From an uncultured Chloroflexota bacterium (GTDB lineage Bacteria > Chloroflexota > Dehalococcoidia > CAUJGQ01), in assembly GCA_937879875.1 (NCBI GenBank), contig CALFMN010000227.1, positions 1 through 19,682 of the forward strand: a stretch of 19,682 nucleotides of DNA. The letters are read 5' to 3'. The notes beneath the pieces are model-generated. The model did no database searches, was not told the origin of the DNA, and saw nothing but the letters and a program-made list of their open reading frames with translations. A program made the translations under genes and the position numbers. Of the stretch, positions 1 through 6,941 are shown piece by piece. The number at the start of each line of letters is the position of its first letter. The stretch's first letter is position 1.

Positions 1-1
1 T

Positions 2-43
2 CCCCCTTCCCCTATTATTGGGGGAAGGGGCAGGGGATGGGGG
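2..43 (+). promoter_or_regulatory. purM leader: C-rich/G-rich hairpin overlapping a G-quadruplex motif
   Basis: A 10-bp perfect inverted repeat (CCCCTTCCCC at 3-12, GGGGAAGGGG at 21-30) has an 8-nt loop. The same right arm starts a run of four G-tracts (20-24, 27-30, 33-36, 39-43) joined by 2-nt loops, the pattern of a very stable G-quadruplex. The hairpin and the quadruplex use the same Gs and exclude each other. The last G-tracts are also the only Shine-Dalgarno-like sequence before the GTG at 51. The structures are read directly from the sequence; any regulatory role is inference. The window edge hides what lies upstream. Confidence 0.5.
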
Positions 44-50
44 CCACGCC

Positions 51-1091
51 GTGACTGACGCCTACGCGGCGGCGGGCGTGGATATCGACGCGACCAACCG
101 CGCGGTCGAGCGCATGAAGCGGCTGGCGGCGGGCACGGCGCGCCCCGAAGTGCTGGCGGGCATCGGGCCGTTCGCGGCGCTCTGGCGGCTGGGCGAGTAC
201 CGCGAGCCGGTGCTTGTCTCCAGCACCGACGGCGTGGGCACCAAGGTCAAGCTGACGCGCGTGCTCGGCCGCTACGATACGGTCGGCCGTGACCTTGTAA
301 ATCACTGCGTGAACGACATCTTCACCGCCGGCGCGGCGCCGCTCTTCTTCCTCGACTATCTTGCCAATAACGGCCTGAGCGAGGACCAGAAGGTGGCGAT
401 CGTCGAAGGCATGGCCGAGGCCTGCCGCGAGGCCGGCTGCTCGCTGATCGGCGGCGAGACGGCGGACATGCCCGGCGTCTACGAAGCGGGCGACTTCGAC
501 ATCGCCGGCTTCATCGTCGGCGTCTGCGAGCGTGGGGCGCTGCTGGACGGCTCGCGCATCCGTCCCGGCGACGCGCTGCTGGCGCTGCCCGCAAACGGCC
601 TGCACACCAACGGCTATTCGCTGGTGCGCCAGGTTTTCCAGATCGCACTGGGCGGGTCCGAGACAGAGCAGCACGACCGCGCCGTGCTGGCGCAGATCGT
701 GCCGGGCACCGAGACGAGCCTGGGCGAGGCGCTGATGGTGCCGCACCACTGCTATCTGCACGAGTTGCGGCCGCTTTTGCCGCGCATCACGGCGCTGGCA
801 CACATCACCGGCGGCGGCATGTACGAGAACGTGCCGCGCATTCTGCCCGAAGGCGTCGCCGCTGAGTTCGACCGCTCCTCGTGGTCCGTGCCGCCGCTCT
901 TTCAGTTCATCCAGCGCATGGGCAACATTCCCGACGCCGAGATGTTCCGAACGTTCAACATGGGCGTCGGCATGGTGATCGCCGCCGCGCCGGAAGCATG
1001 CGAGACGCTCTTGCGCGAGCTGCCCGGCGCCCGGCAGGCGGGCCGCGTCGTGGCGGCAGCGCCCGGTGAGCCGCGCGTGCTGCTGCGCTGA
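51..1091 (+). CDS. purM: Phosphoribosylformylglycinamidine cyclo-ligase (AIR synthetase)
   Basis: This cytosolic enzyme closes the imidazole ring of 5-aminoimidazole ribonucleotide from FGAM and ATP, the fifth step of de novo purine synthesis. The 346-aa product matches the usual length of about 345. It carries family signatures in order: AGVDIDATN near the N-terminus, the nucleotide loop STDGVGTKVKL (about residue 57), GGETADMPGVY (about 139), NGLHTNGYS (about 183) and HITGGGMYENVPR (about 250). I chose the GTG at 51 because the reading MTDAYAAAGVDID aligns with known PurM N-termini. An in-frame TTG at 18 would add 11 Gly-rich residues translated from the G-tract leader. No other purine gene is in the window. 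A repeat element begins 2 nt after the stop. Confidence 0.96.
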   Translation: MTDAYAAAGVDIDATNRAVERMKRLAAGTARPEVLAGIGPFAALWRLGEYREPVLVSSTDGVGTKVKLTRVLGRYDTVGRDLVNHCVNDIFTAGAAPLFFLDYLANNGLSEDQKVAIVEGMAEACREAGCSLIGGETADMPGVYEAGDFDIAGFIVGVCERGALLDGSRIRPGDALLALPANGLHTNGYSLVRQVFQIALGGSETEQHDRAVLAQIVPGTETSLGEALMVPHHCYLHELRPLLPRITALAHITGGGMYENVPRILPEGVAAEFDRSSWSVPPLFQFIQRMGNIPDAEMFRTFNMGVGMVIAAAPEACETLLRELPGARQAGRVVAAAPGEPRVLLR

Positions 1092-1092
1092 G

Positions 1093-1321
1093 GCGGGGCA
1101 CCTAACCCTGATTTCGCTGAAGCGAAATCTGTCCCTTCCCGAAACAGGAAGGGTTGAGTTCGAGGACACCCGATCGGATGGGAGAGGAACCTGCCGCGCG
1201 GCCCACAGGGACACGCAAGCCCCGCCGCCGTCGCACGTAGTTCGGAACGCTCCAGAAGTCCCTTTCCCGTTTCGGGAAGGGACAGCTTTGGCTTCAGCCG
1301 AAGCAGGGTTAGGTGCCCCGC
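1093..1321. repeat. 229-bp palindromic repeat element (MITE/REP-like)
   Basis: The ends are an 18-bp perfect inverted repeat (1093-1110 and 1304-1321, core CGGGGCACCTAACCCTG). Inside, CTGTCCCTTCCCG (1129-1141) is again complementary to 1273-1285. Each side also has its own small hairpins: ATTTCGCT/AGCGAAAT at 1111-1128, CCCTTCC/GGAAGGG at 1133-1153, and GCTTTGGCT/AGCCGAAGC at about 1285-1303. The middle (about 1154-1258) is not symmetrical. No transposase or convincing protein is encoded. It starts 2 nt after the purM stop, so it may also act as that gene's terminator. The layout resembles a non-autonomous dispersed repeat; mobility is inferred, and I see no clear target-site duplication. Confidence 0.7.
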
Positions 1322-1385
1322 GCGGGCGATGCTGTCCGTGCGGGCGGCGTGTCTGAGGAAAGTGCACGCTGCCGGCCCGTCATCG

Positions 1386-1404
1386 GCGCGGCGTGACGCC
1401 GCGC
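1386..1404 (+). other. Short GC-rich hairpin in the gap before the exported protein
   Basis: GCGCGGCG (1386-1393) and CGCCGCGC (1397-1404) form an 8-bp stem with a TGA loop. It is followed shortly by a weak CTTTC stretch. The remaining gap (1322-1574) shows no gene and no convincing promoter hexamers. The hairpin could be a weak terminator for read-through from purM, but with this base composition chance hairpins are common. Confidence 0.3.
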
Positions 1405-1574
1405 GCCGCTTTCGTGACCGCAGCAGCAGGGGCTATCAGGAACAGAACGGCAATGGCCGGCCAGAAGGCCGCGCACTTTTCCCTATCGCAACCGAAATAG
1501 TTCGATGATCAACGCAGCACACAGCACCGTTCAGCAGTACGCCGCGTCCTGCGCGGCCTTCGAGGAGTTACTCC

Positions 1575-1958
1575 ATGCTTCGCAAACTTGCCGCGTTCAC
1601 CTCTGCCGCCGCGATCGGCCTCGCCCTGCTCGTCGCGAGCGGCGGCGGCGCCCTGGCCGACCCCGCACTCACCGTCTCGCCCGGCACGGTCAGGTATGCA
1701 TCCGACAGCATCACCGTGGCGGGTATGGGTTGGGCCGCGGGCGCGGTGATCGATGTCACCTTCTCCGGCACAGGCGCCGCGGACAGCATCTCCTGCCTGG
1801 GCAGCACGCAGGTGCAGGCGGACGGCAGCGGCAGCTTCAGCCTCACGGTGCCGGTGGCGTCGATCGTCGATGCCGAGACGGGCTCCTGCCAGGCCACGGC
1901 CAACGTCGATGGCAGCTCCGATGGCGCCGTGCAGGTACCGTTCGTGATCACCGACTGA
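1575..1958 (+). CDS. Small exported beta-rich protein (unknown function)
   Basis: The product is 127 aa. Residues 1-28 form a typical Sec signal peptide: positively charged MLRK, a hydrophobic alanine/leucine core, and an ALA-D cleavage context. The mature part (about 100 aa) begins DPALTVSPGTVRYASDSITV and is rich in Thr/Ser/Val/Gly with alternating hydrophobics. It ends AVQVPFVITD, the look of a single Ig-like or IPT-like beta sandwich. Two cysteines (in ISCLGS and GSCQAT) could form a disulfide. The ATG at 1575 is supported by GAGGAG at 1562-1567, 7 nt upstream. A terminator-like hairpin follows, so it is probably monocistronic. I do not recognise a specific family; extracellular location is inferred from the signal peptide. 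Confidence 0.8.
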   Translation: MLRKLAAFTSAAAIGLALLVASGGGALADPALTVSPGTVRYASDSITVAGMGWAAGAVIDVTFSGTGAADSISCLGSTQVQADGSGSFSLTVPVASIVDAETGSCQATANVDGSSDGAVQVPFVITD

Positions 1959-1961
1959 GCG

Positions 1962-1982
1962 ACGGCGCCCGGCAGGCGCCGT
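1962..1982 (+). terminator. Terminator-like hairpin after the small exported protein
   Basis: ACGGCGCC (1962-1969) and GGCGCCGT (1975-1982) form a perfect 8-bp stem with a 5-nt loop, 3 nt after the stop codon. Only a weak T-containing stretch (TCTGCTTC) follows. Position and stem strength support termination. Confidence 0.6.
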
Positions 1983-2021
1983 TCTGCTTCATCAACCAGG
2001 CATGGGACCAGGCGCTCACGA

Positions 2022-2342
2022 TCAGACGCGCTCGACGTAGAACGCGGCCTCGCAGGCGGCGTCGCAGAAGCGCATGCGCGGCGCCGGGAGCGCACAGCGG
2101 CAGTGCAGGCAGTGCAACTGCGCGCCACGCTCCCGGTAGATCGCAAGCATACGCTCCATGTCCGCGATCATGCCGGCCAACACCGGGGCAGAGAGGCGCG
2201 CGTGCAGCTCACGTGCAAATCCCGCCAGCTGTTCATCCTCAGGCCAGTTCGCCAACAGCAGCGGCGGCGCCTGCGGGTGCTTCAGGTGATGCAGGAAGTA
2301 GGCGAGGCGGTCCGTGTCACGGCCGGCGTATGGGTCGGGCAT
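2022..2342 (-). CDS. Small zinc-ribbon-containing protein (hypothetical)
   Basis: The product is 106 aa. The N-terminal two thirds is probably alpha-helical (LAYFLHHLKHPQAPPL..., then ARLSAPVLAGMIADMERMLAIY). The C-terminus has a metal-binding pattern, C-x2-C-x-C followed by FCDAAC, like the treble-clef zinc ribbons of DUF2116/MYM-type small proteins (a family resemblance by eye only). The start ATG (2340-2342 on the minus strand) has a GGAG about 10 nt upstream. It lies tail-to-tail with the exported protein. Function is unknown. A DNA- or protein-binding role would fit the zinc ribbon but is not shown. Codon pattern and the ordered cysteines argue that it is real. Confidence 0.65.
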   Translation of the reverse strand: MPDPYAGRDTDRLAYFLHHLKHPQAPPLLLANWPEDEQLAGFARELHARLSAPVLAGMIADMERMLAIYRERGAQLHCLHCRCALPAPRMRFCDAACEAAFYVERV

Positions 2343-2535
2343 CGCCTCGGCGCTCCAGGTTCCACATCGCGCTCGGCGCGATTACACATCTCATTGCCTG
2401 CCGGCGCCCGGCCGCAACCAGCATAGCGCAGCGCGGCAGGCGGAAGCGCGCCGGAACAGCGGTTGCATTTCCCCGGCGCTGCCGTCAGGATGAAGCCGTT
2501 CAGGCTGGGCAGACAGCGAGCGAGGGGCGGCAGCG

Positions 2536-3375
2536 ATGAAATTCGGCGTCACGATCTTCCCTACCGACTACGCCATGAATATCGTCGATCTCGGCCGGGC
2601 GCTTGAGGAACGCGGCTTTGAGTCGCTGTTCATTCCCGAGCATACGCACATCCCCACCTCGCGCGAGAGTCCCTGGCCCGGCGGGCCGGAGCTGCCGGAA
2701 GAGTACCGGCACACGCTCGACCCGTTCGTGGCGCTCGGCGCCGTGGCCGCTGCCACCACCACGCTGAAGCTCGGCACCGGCATCTGCCTGGTCACGGAGC
2801 ACGACCCGATCACGCTGGCGAAGGAGATCGCCTCGGTCGACTTCCTCTCGGGCGGCCGCTTCCTCTTCGGCATCGGCGCCGGCTGGAACTTCGAGGAGAT
2901 GCGCAACCACGGCACCGACCCGGAGCACCGCTGGGGCGTCGTGCGCGAGCGCATCCGCGCCATGCAACGTATCTGGACGCAGGACGAGGCCGAGTTTCAC
3001 GGCAAGCACGTCGATTTCGACCCGATCTGGAGCTGGCCGAAGCCGGTGCAGAAGCCCTATCCGCCGATCCTGATCGGCGGCAACTCGCCGGGCACGTTCA
3101 AGCGCGTGCTCGACTACGGCGACGAGTGGCTGCCGATCATGGGCCGCGGCGCGCCGCTCGAAGAACAGATCGCCACGTTGCAGCGCCAGGCGAATGAGCG
3201 CGGGCGCGGCACGATCCCCGTCAGCGTCTTCGGCGTGCGCGCGGACGCGGAGACGATCGAGCGGCTGGGCGCCGCCGGCGTGACGCGCTGCCTCTTCGGC
3301 CTGCCGCCCGCGGGTGAGGACAAGATCCTGCCGCTGCTCGATCGCTTCGCCGGCGTGATGCTGAGCTACGCGTAG
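2536..3375 (+). CDS. LLM-class F420-dependent oxidoreductase
   Basis: This 279-aa protein belongs to the luciferase-like monooxygenase superfamily (TIM barrel), most like the TIGR03619-type F420-dependent oxidoreductases. Evidence is the start MKFGVTIFPTDYAM, then LGRALEERGFESLFIPEHTHIP, LGTGICLV, SVDFLSGGRFLFGIGAGWN (the typical LSxGRxxxGxGxGW signature), and PPILIGGNSPGTFKRVLDYGDEW. Such enzymes use reduced F420 or FMN to reduce or oxygenate small molecules; the substrate here cannot be read from sequence. Start ATG 2536 has a GAGGGG 8-13 nt upstream. The length is normal. Its 3' end overlaps the convergent phosphatase gene by 10 bp. Family confidence is high, F420 versus FMN moderate, substrate unknown. 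Confidence 0.9.
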   Translation: MKFGVTIFPTDYAMNIVDLGRALEERGFESLFIPEHTHIPTSRESPWPGGPELPEEYRHTLDPFVALGAVAAATTTLKLGTGICLVTEHDPITLAKEIASVDFLSGGRFLFGIGAGWNFEEMRNHGTDPEHRWGVVRERIRAMQRIWTQDEAEFHGKHVDFDPIWSWPKPVQKPYPPILIGGNSPGTFKRVLDYGDEWLPIMGRGAPLEEQIATLQRQANERGRGTIPVSVFGVRADAETIERLGAAGVTRCLFGLPPAGEDKILPLLDRFAGVMLSYA

Positions 3376-4298
3376 GGCCGTGCCACGAACTGCGCCCGGA
3401 ATGCCGCGGCTTCGGCGCCGGCCACGCCGATCGTGCGCAGGTAGCCGGCCGTCGAGCCGTAGCGATCGTCCAGATGCGCCAGCATGGCCTGCATCGCCGC
3501 GGCGGGGGCGCGGAACAGCGGCCCGGCCCGCGCGATGTCGACGCCGCGCGCCTGGAACTCCGTCAGCTTCGGCGCGATGTAGCCGTCGGAGAGGGCGAAG
3601 TCGGCCACAATCGTCGCATCCGGCACGCCGGCCGTGCGCAGCAACAGCGCGGCGGTCACGCCGGTGCGGTCTTTGCCGGCGGCGCAGTGAAAGACGTAGG
3701 GATACGACTCCGCCTCGGCCAGGTGCGCGAAGACGCGGCGGAACGTCTCGCCGCTGCGCTCCAGCATCTGGAAGAACATCTGCTCAAGGCGGAAGCCGCT
3801 CCAGTCGAAGTCCGGGCTGCGCTCGTCGCCCATGACGTTGACGTTCAATCGCATCGGGTTGTGCGCGTGGCGCACGCCGGGCGGCAGACGGTCGGGATAC
3901 TGCGCGACCTCCTGATCGCTGCGCAGATCGCAGACCAGCCGCAAACCGAGTGCGTCCAGCGCCGCGAGATCGGCGTTTGTCAAATGGGCCAGCGCGTCGG
4001 CGCGGAAGATGCGGCCGGTACGCGTGGCCCCGCCGTCGCTGGTGGCGTAGCCGCCCAGGTCGCGCAGGTTGAACATCCCCTCCAGGCGTAGCGGAGTGCC
4101 GGGTTTGGCAAGCGCCGCTGCGTGCAAATCAGAAAGGACATCGGGCTGACCTTCTCCGATCGCTTCAGCAGCGGCGGCCCGCGGACTCTCCGTCTCCGGC
4201 GTCTGCCGCGCGAGCCGGTTCTGCAACGCTGACTTCGGGGCAAAGCTCGACATCGACCCTCTTTTTCGGCAGCGGCGGAGCACTGGATTCGGCGCCAT
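3366..4298 (-). CDS. Tyrosine/serine protein phosphatase (DSP/LipA-MptpB type)
   Basis: The product is 310 aa. The catalytic P-loop FHCAAGKDRTGVTAAL (C205, R211) matches the H-C-x-x-G-K-D-R-T-G signature of the Y_phosphatase3 family. The upstream family motif LEGMFNLRDLGGY is at about 72-84, and TRTGRIFRADAL follows it. LVCDLRSDQEV (about 121-131) supplies the usual general-acid-region aspartate. Family members dephosphorylate phosphotyrosine, phosphoserine or phosphoinositides; secreted versions exist, but no signal peptide is visible here. The first ~68 residues look disordered and unconserved. A second start at 4253 (MSSFAPK, preceded by AAAAAGAGGG) is equally possible. The gene reads away from the pilus-like operon and converges on the LLM oxidoreductase, sharing the last 10 bp with it. 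Confidence 0.9.
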   Translation of the reverse strand: MAPNPVLRRCRKRGSMSSFAPKSALQNRLARQTPETESPRAAAAEAIGEGQPDVLSDLHAAALAKPGTPLRLEGMFNLRDLGGYATSDGGATRTGRIFRADALAHLTNADLAALDALGLRLVCDLRSDQEVAQYPDRLPPGVRHAHNPMRLNVNVMGDERSPDFDWSGFRLEQMFFQMLERSGETFRRVFAHLAEAESYPYVFHCAAGKDRTGVTAALLLRTAGVPDATIVADFALSDGYIAPKLTEFQARGVDIARAGPLFRAPAAAMQAMLAHLDDRYGSTAGYLRTIGVAGAEAAAFRAQFVARPYA

Positions 4299-4328
4299 CC
4301 GCTCCGATGCTGAGAGTAGCAGTTGCGC

Positions 4329-4408
4329 GTTAGGCCGGTGTTACGCGCCACGCCAGGCGTCCGTGATGGCGAAGCCGCGACGGCGCCAACTTGTTACCTG
4401 ATTGTTAC
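4329..4408. promoter_or_regulatory. Two GTTA(C/G)-N6-GTTAC direct repeats in a divergent promoter region
   Basis: The gap between the divergent phosphatase and membrane-protein genes (4299-4477) holds GTTAG-N6-GTTAC at 4329-4344 and a perfect GTTAC-N6-GTTAC at 4393-4408. Half-sites 11 bp apart (one helical turn) are typical of OmpR/PhoB-type response-regulator boxes. The same perfect repeat occurs at 18716-18731 before the CAP-protein promoter. I see no good -10 hexamer close to these repeats. Confidence 0.45.
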
Positions 4409-4464
4409 TCAACGGGTGGCACGCGTGCCTGCGCCGGCGATCCGCCGCTGCCGAGCATGATGGC

Positions 4465-4470
4465 GAGGGG
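4465..4470 (+). promoter_or_regulatory. Ribosome binding site that sets the start at 4478
   Basis: GAGGGG lies 7 nt before the ATG at 4478. The upstream in-frame starts (TTG 4391, ATG 4457 and 4460) have no comparable site, so the shorter protein starting MFTRKSK is preferred. Confidence 0.6.
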
Positions 4471-4477
4471 GCATCTC

Positions 4478-5554
4478 ATGTTCACACGCAAGAGCAAGCC
4501 GGTCGAAGAGCGCGTGCACCGGGTGATCGAGGCAACGGGGCGCACGCCGGAGCTTCGGCGCGAGGACGAGCCGCCGGGCGACTACTTCCGCGCGGCCGCG
4601 CCCGGTCCGATTCCGCCGCGGCGCATCGTCGAACCGGAGCCGGAGCCGTCCTATCCGGCGCCTGGCCGCGACGCCGCGCCGATCGACCAGGTCAGCTCGC
4701 TGCGCCACAACGTGATGCAGCGCGTGGAGCGTGAGCCCGAAAAGGAAGAGTCGGCGATCGTGGCGCGGCTGCGCGGCAACTGGCTGCGCGACCGCCCCGA
4801 TCCGCTGGTGCTCGGCGCCGTCGTCGTCGTGGCCGCGGTCGTGGGACTGGTGATGTTGCCGCTGCTGTTCCGCGGAGGCTCAAAGAAGGGCAGCACGGCG
4901 CAGAACCCGACCACCGTGGCGGCGCAGCCCAGCAGCGTCGCGACCAGCGGCAAGGCAACCGTCGCGCCAGCGAGATCCTCCGGCCCGATCTTTGCCGCCG
5001 AAACGCCGATCATCACGCCGGCCGCGGCACGGCCCGCCGCCTCTCCGCCCGCGATCGGCGCACAGGCGACGACGATCTCGCAGCCCGGCACGAGCGCCGT
5101 GAGCGCCGGCTCCGCCGCATCTCCGGCGAGCGGCCTCGGCCCGGCGGCGCGCACGGTAGCCACGCCGGCGGCCACGCCAGCGCCGGGCGCCACGCCGCCG
5201 CTCACGCGGCCGGCGCGCAGTGCGCCGCTCGCCCCGCCCGATGCCTCGCCCAGCCCGGAGAGCGGTCCGTCGCTCGCGAACGTCGTCGGCAGCGCGGCGG
5301 CGGCACAGCCACCGCCCGTGCCCGCGCAGGTGGGCACCAGCTCGCCCGGCCAGGTCACGATTCCCGGCGTAACGAGCAGCGGCGGCAGCCGTGGCGGCGT
5401 GGCTCCCGCTCGCGCCGGCAGCGGTGGCGGCGGCAGCGCCCCGGTGGCCGCGGCCGCGCCCGTGCAGCCCACGACGATCGCCCCCAGTCTGGACGACATC
5501 GCCGCGCAGGCTCAGCGCGCGGCCAGCGCCGCCTCCTCGCGCGGCGGCCACTAA
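4478..5554 (+). CDS. Single-pass membrane protein with long Pro/Ala/Ser/Gly-rich tail
   Basis: The product is 358 aa. Residues 1-108 are charged and hydrophilic (MFTRKSKPVEERVHRVIE..., a PEPEPEP stretch, then a basic GNWLRDRPDP). One clear transmembrane helix follows at about 110-131 (LVLGAVVVVAAVVGLVMLPLLF). The remaining ~225 residues are low-complexity Ala/Pro/Ser/Thr/Gly, ending LDDIAAQAQRAASAASSRGGH. Topology by the positive-inside rule is N-terminus in, tail out. There are no enzymatic motifs. It lies 16 nt upstream of an AAA+ ATPase and a prepilin peptidase, so an accessory or scaffold role in pilus or secretion assembly is inferred from context alone. The tail would suit spanning a cell wall. 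Its composition is too simple to assign a family. Confidence 0.75.
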   Translation: MFTRKSKPVEERVHRVIEATGRTPELRREDEPPGDYFRAAAPGPIPPRRIVEPEPEPSYPAPGRDAAPIDQVSSLRHNVMQRVEREPEKEESAIVARLRGNWLRDRPDPLVLGAVVVVAAVVGLVMLPLLFRGGSKKGSTAQNPTTVAAQPSSVATSGKATVAPARSSGPIFAAETPIITPAAARPAASPPAIGAQATTISQPGTSAVSAGSAASPASGLGPAARTVATPAATPAPGATPPLTRPARSAPLAPPDASPSPESGPSLANVVGSAAAAQPPPVPAQVGTSSPGQVTIPGVTSSGGSRGGVAPARAGSGGGGSAPVAAAAPVQPTTIAPSLDDIAAQAQRAASAASSRGGH

Positions 5555-5570
5555 CGGCCGGAGAGCAGCA

Positions 5571-6941
5571 ATGGTTCAGGCAGCCTACCTGCGCGACCCC
5601 GGCGCCGGCGCCCCGAAGGATCCGGTCTTCGATCTCTGGCCCCCCGCGCCGCAGAACGCGGCCGCTACCGGCCTTTCGGCCGTCTTTCTCGAAGAACTGA
5701 TCCTCAAGACGATCCACTACGCCGGGCCATCGACGCTCGAACATCTGCAGCGGCGCACCGGCCTCACGGCGGCCGTGGTGGAAGAGATCACCGACGCCCT
5801 GCGCGGACTCGCTCTGATCGATATCTCGACCGTGCAGGACCACGGCGGCCAGAACTACTCCTCGCTCGGCTACCGCTTCGTGCTCAGCGGCAAGGGGCAG
5901 GCCCGCGCTCAGGACGCGCTCAGCCGCTCGCGCTACGCCGGCCTCGCGCCGGTCGTGATGGAGGCCTACACCGATCTGGCCCGGCGCCAGTCGCTGCGCG
6001 GCAGCCCGGCCACGGCCGAGCAGATCGGGCGCGCGATGGCGCCGTTCGTGCTGCAGCCATTAGTACGTGACTCGCTGGCCCGCGCCTTTCACTCCGGCCG
6101 GCCGTCGCTGATCTACGGCGACTCCGGCAACGGCAAGACGGCGATCGTGGATGCCTACGCCCGCAGCTTCGGCGAGAACGTGCTGATTCCCGGCGCTCTC
6201 TACGTGAACGGCCAGACGATCCGCATCTACGACCCGGCGGTGCACAAGATCGCCGACATCGCCGAGCATCACGCCTCGGCGCAACCGGCCAACAGCGTCC
6301 TCAAAGGCACGGCCAAGCCGCTGGACCGGCGCTGGATCGCCGTGAGGCGACCCGTCGTCGTGGTCGGCGGCGAGCTGACGGCCGACGATCTCGAACTGTC
6401 CTACGACACGGGCGGCGGCTTCTACCAGGCGCCGGCGCATCTGAAGGCGCAGGACGGCATCTTCGTGATCGACGACTTCGGCCGGCAGCAGGTGAGCCCG
6501 GCCGCCCTGCTGAACCGCTGGATCGTGCCGCTGGAGCGCGGCTACGACCTGCTGGCGCTGGCGACGGGGGAACGGCTGAACGTGCCGTTCGAGATGAGTG
6601 TGCTCTTCTCCACCAACCTCTCGCCCTCCGACCTCGCCGACGAAGCGTTCCTGCGCCGCATTCCGTACAAAGTCCGCCTCACCGGGCCGACCGAGGGCGA
6701 CATGGCCGAAATCACGCGGCGCGAGGCGCGCATCAAGAACATCGAGGTCGACGAGTCGGCGGTGCAGTCGCTGGTGGCGGCGGTGTACCGCCCCGACCGG
6801 CCTACGCCCAAAGCCGTCTACCCGCGCGATCTGCTGATGATCATCGACGACGGCGCCCGCTACTACGGTGAGAAGCCCGTGCTGACGCCGGAGAAGATCG
6901 CCGCCGCCTGCGACGTGTACTTCGTGCAGGAGAACGGCTGA
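5571..6941 (+). CDS. Winged-helix plus AAA+ ATPase, probable pilus-assembly-associated
   Basis: The product is 456 aa. The N-terminal ~30-110 reads as a winged helix-turn-helix (FLEELILKTIHYAGPSTLEHLQRRTGLTAAVVEEITDAL...). The AAA+ core has Walker A GDSGNGKT (183-190), Walker B IFVIDDF (297-303), sensor-1 STN (347-349) and an arginine-finger-like FLRRIPYK (360-367), then an alpha-helical lid. I recall related proteins annotated as chaperone-like ATPases associated with Flp pilus assembly; that is memory, not a search. It is not a PilB/TadA secretion ATPase, since it lacks their Asp and His boxes. ATG 5571 follows GGAGAG by 5 nt. Its stop overlaps the prepilin peptidase start (TGATG), so translation is probably coupled. 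The wHTH suggests protein or DNA recognition. Confidence 0.88.
   Translation: MVQAAYLRDPGAGAPKDPVFDLWPPAPQNAAATGLSAVFLEELILKTIHYAGPSTLEHLQRRTGLTAAVVEEITDALRGLALIDISTVQDHGGQNYSSLGYRFVLSGKGQARAQDALSRSRYAGLAPVVMEAYTDLARRQSLRGSPATAEQIGRAMAPFVLQPLVRDSLARAFHSGRPSLIYGDSGNGKTAIVDAYARSFGENVLIPGALYVNGQTIRIYDPAVHKIADIAEHHASAQPANSVLKGTAKPLDRRWIAVRRPVVVVGGELTADDLELSYDTGGGFYQAPAHLKAQDGIFVIDDFGRQQVSPAALLNRWIVPLERGYDLLALATGERLNVPFEMSVLFSTNLSPSDLADEAFLRRIPYKVRLTGPTEGDMAEITRREARIKNIEVDESAVQSLVAAVYRPDRPTPKAVYPRDLLMIIDDGARYYGEKPVLTPEKIAAACDVYFVQENG

Noticed and set aside
1066..1356. 96-aa plus-strand frame covering the palindromic element
   Set aside because: It is just a translation of the inverted repeat, with no SD and unprotein-like composition.
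15..1367. 450-aa minus-strand open frame over purM and the repeat element
   Set aside because: It is antisense to a fully conserved PurM and has no recognisable domain.
1505..2539. 344-aa plus-strand frame spanning the exported protein and zinc-ribbon gene
   Set aside because: It is Arg/Ala/Pro-rich and crosses two better-supported genes and a terminator hairpin.
4393..4408. Calling GTTAC-N6-GTTAC a true Pho box
   Set aside because: The spacing matches PhoB-type sites but the half-site is not the known TGTCA or GTTCA consensus, and no Pho gene is nearby.
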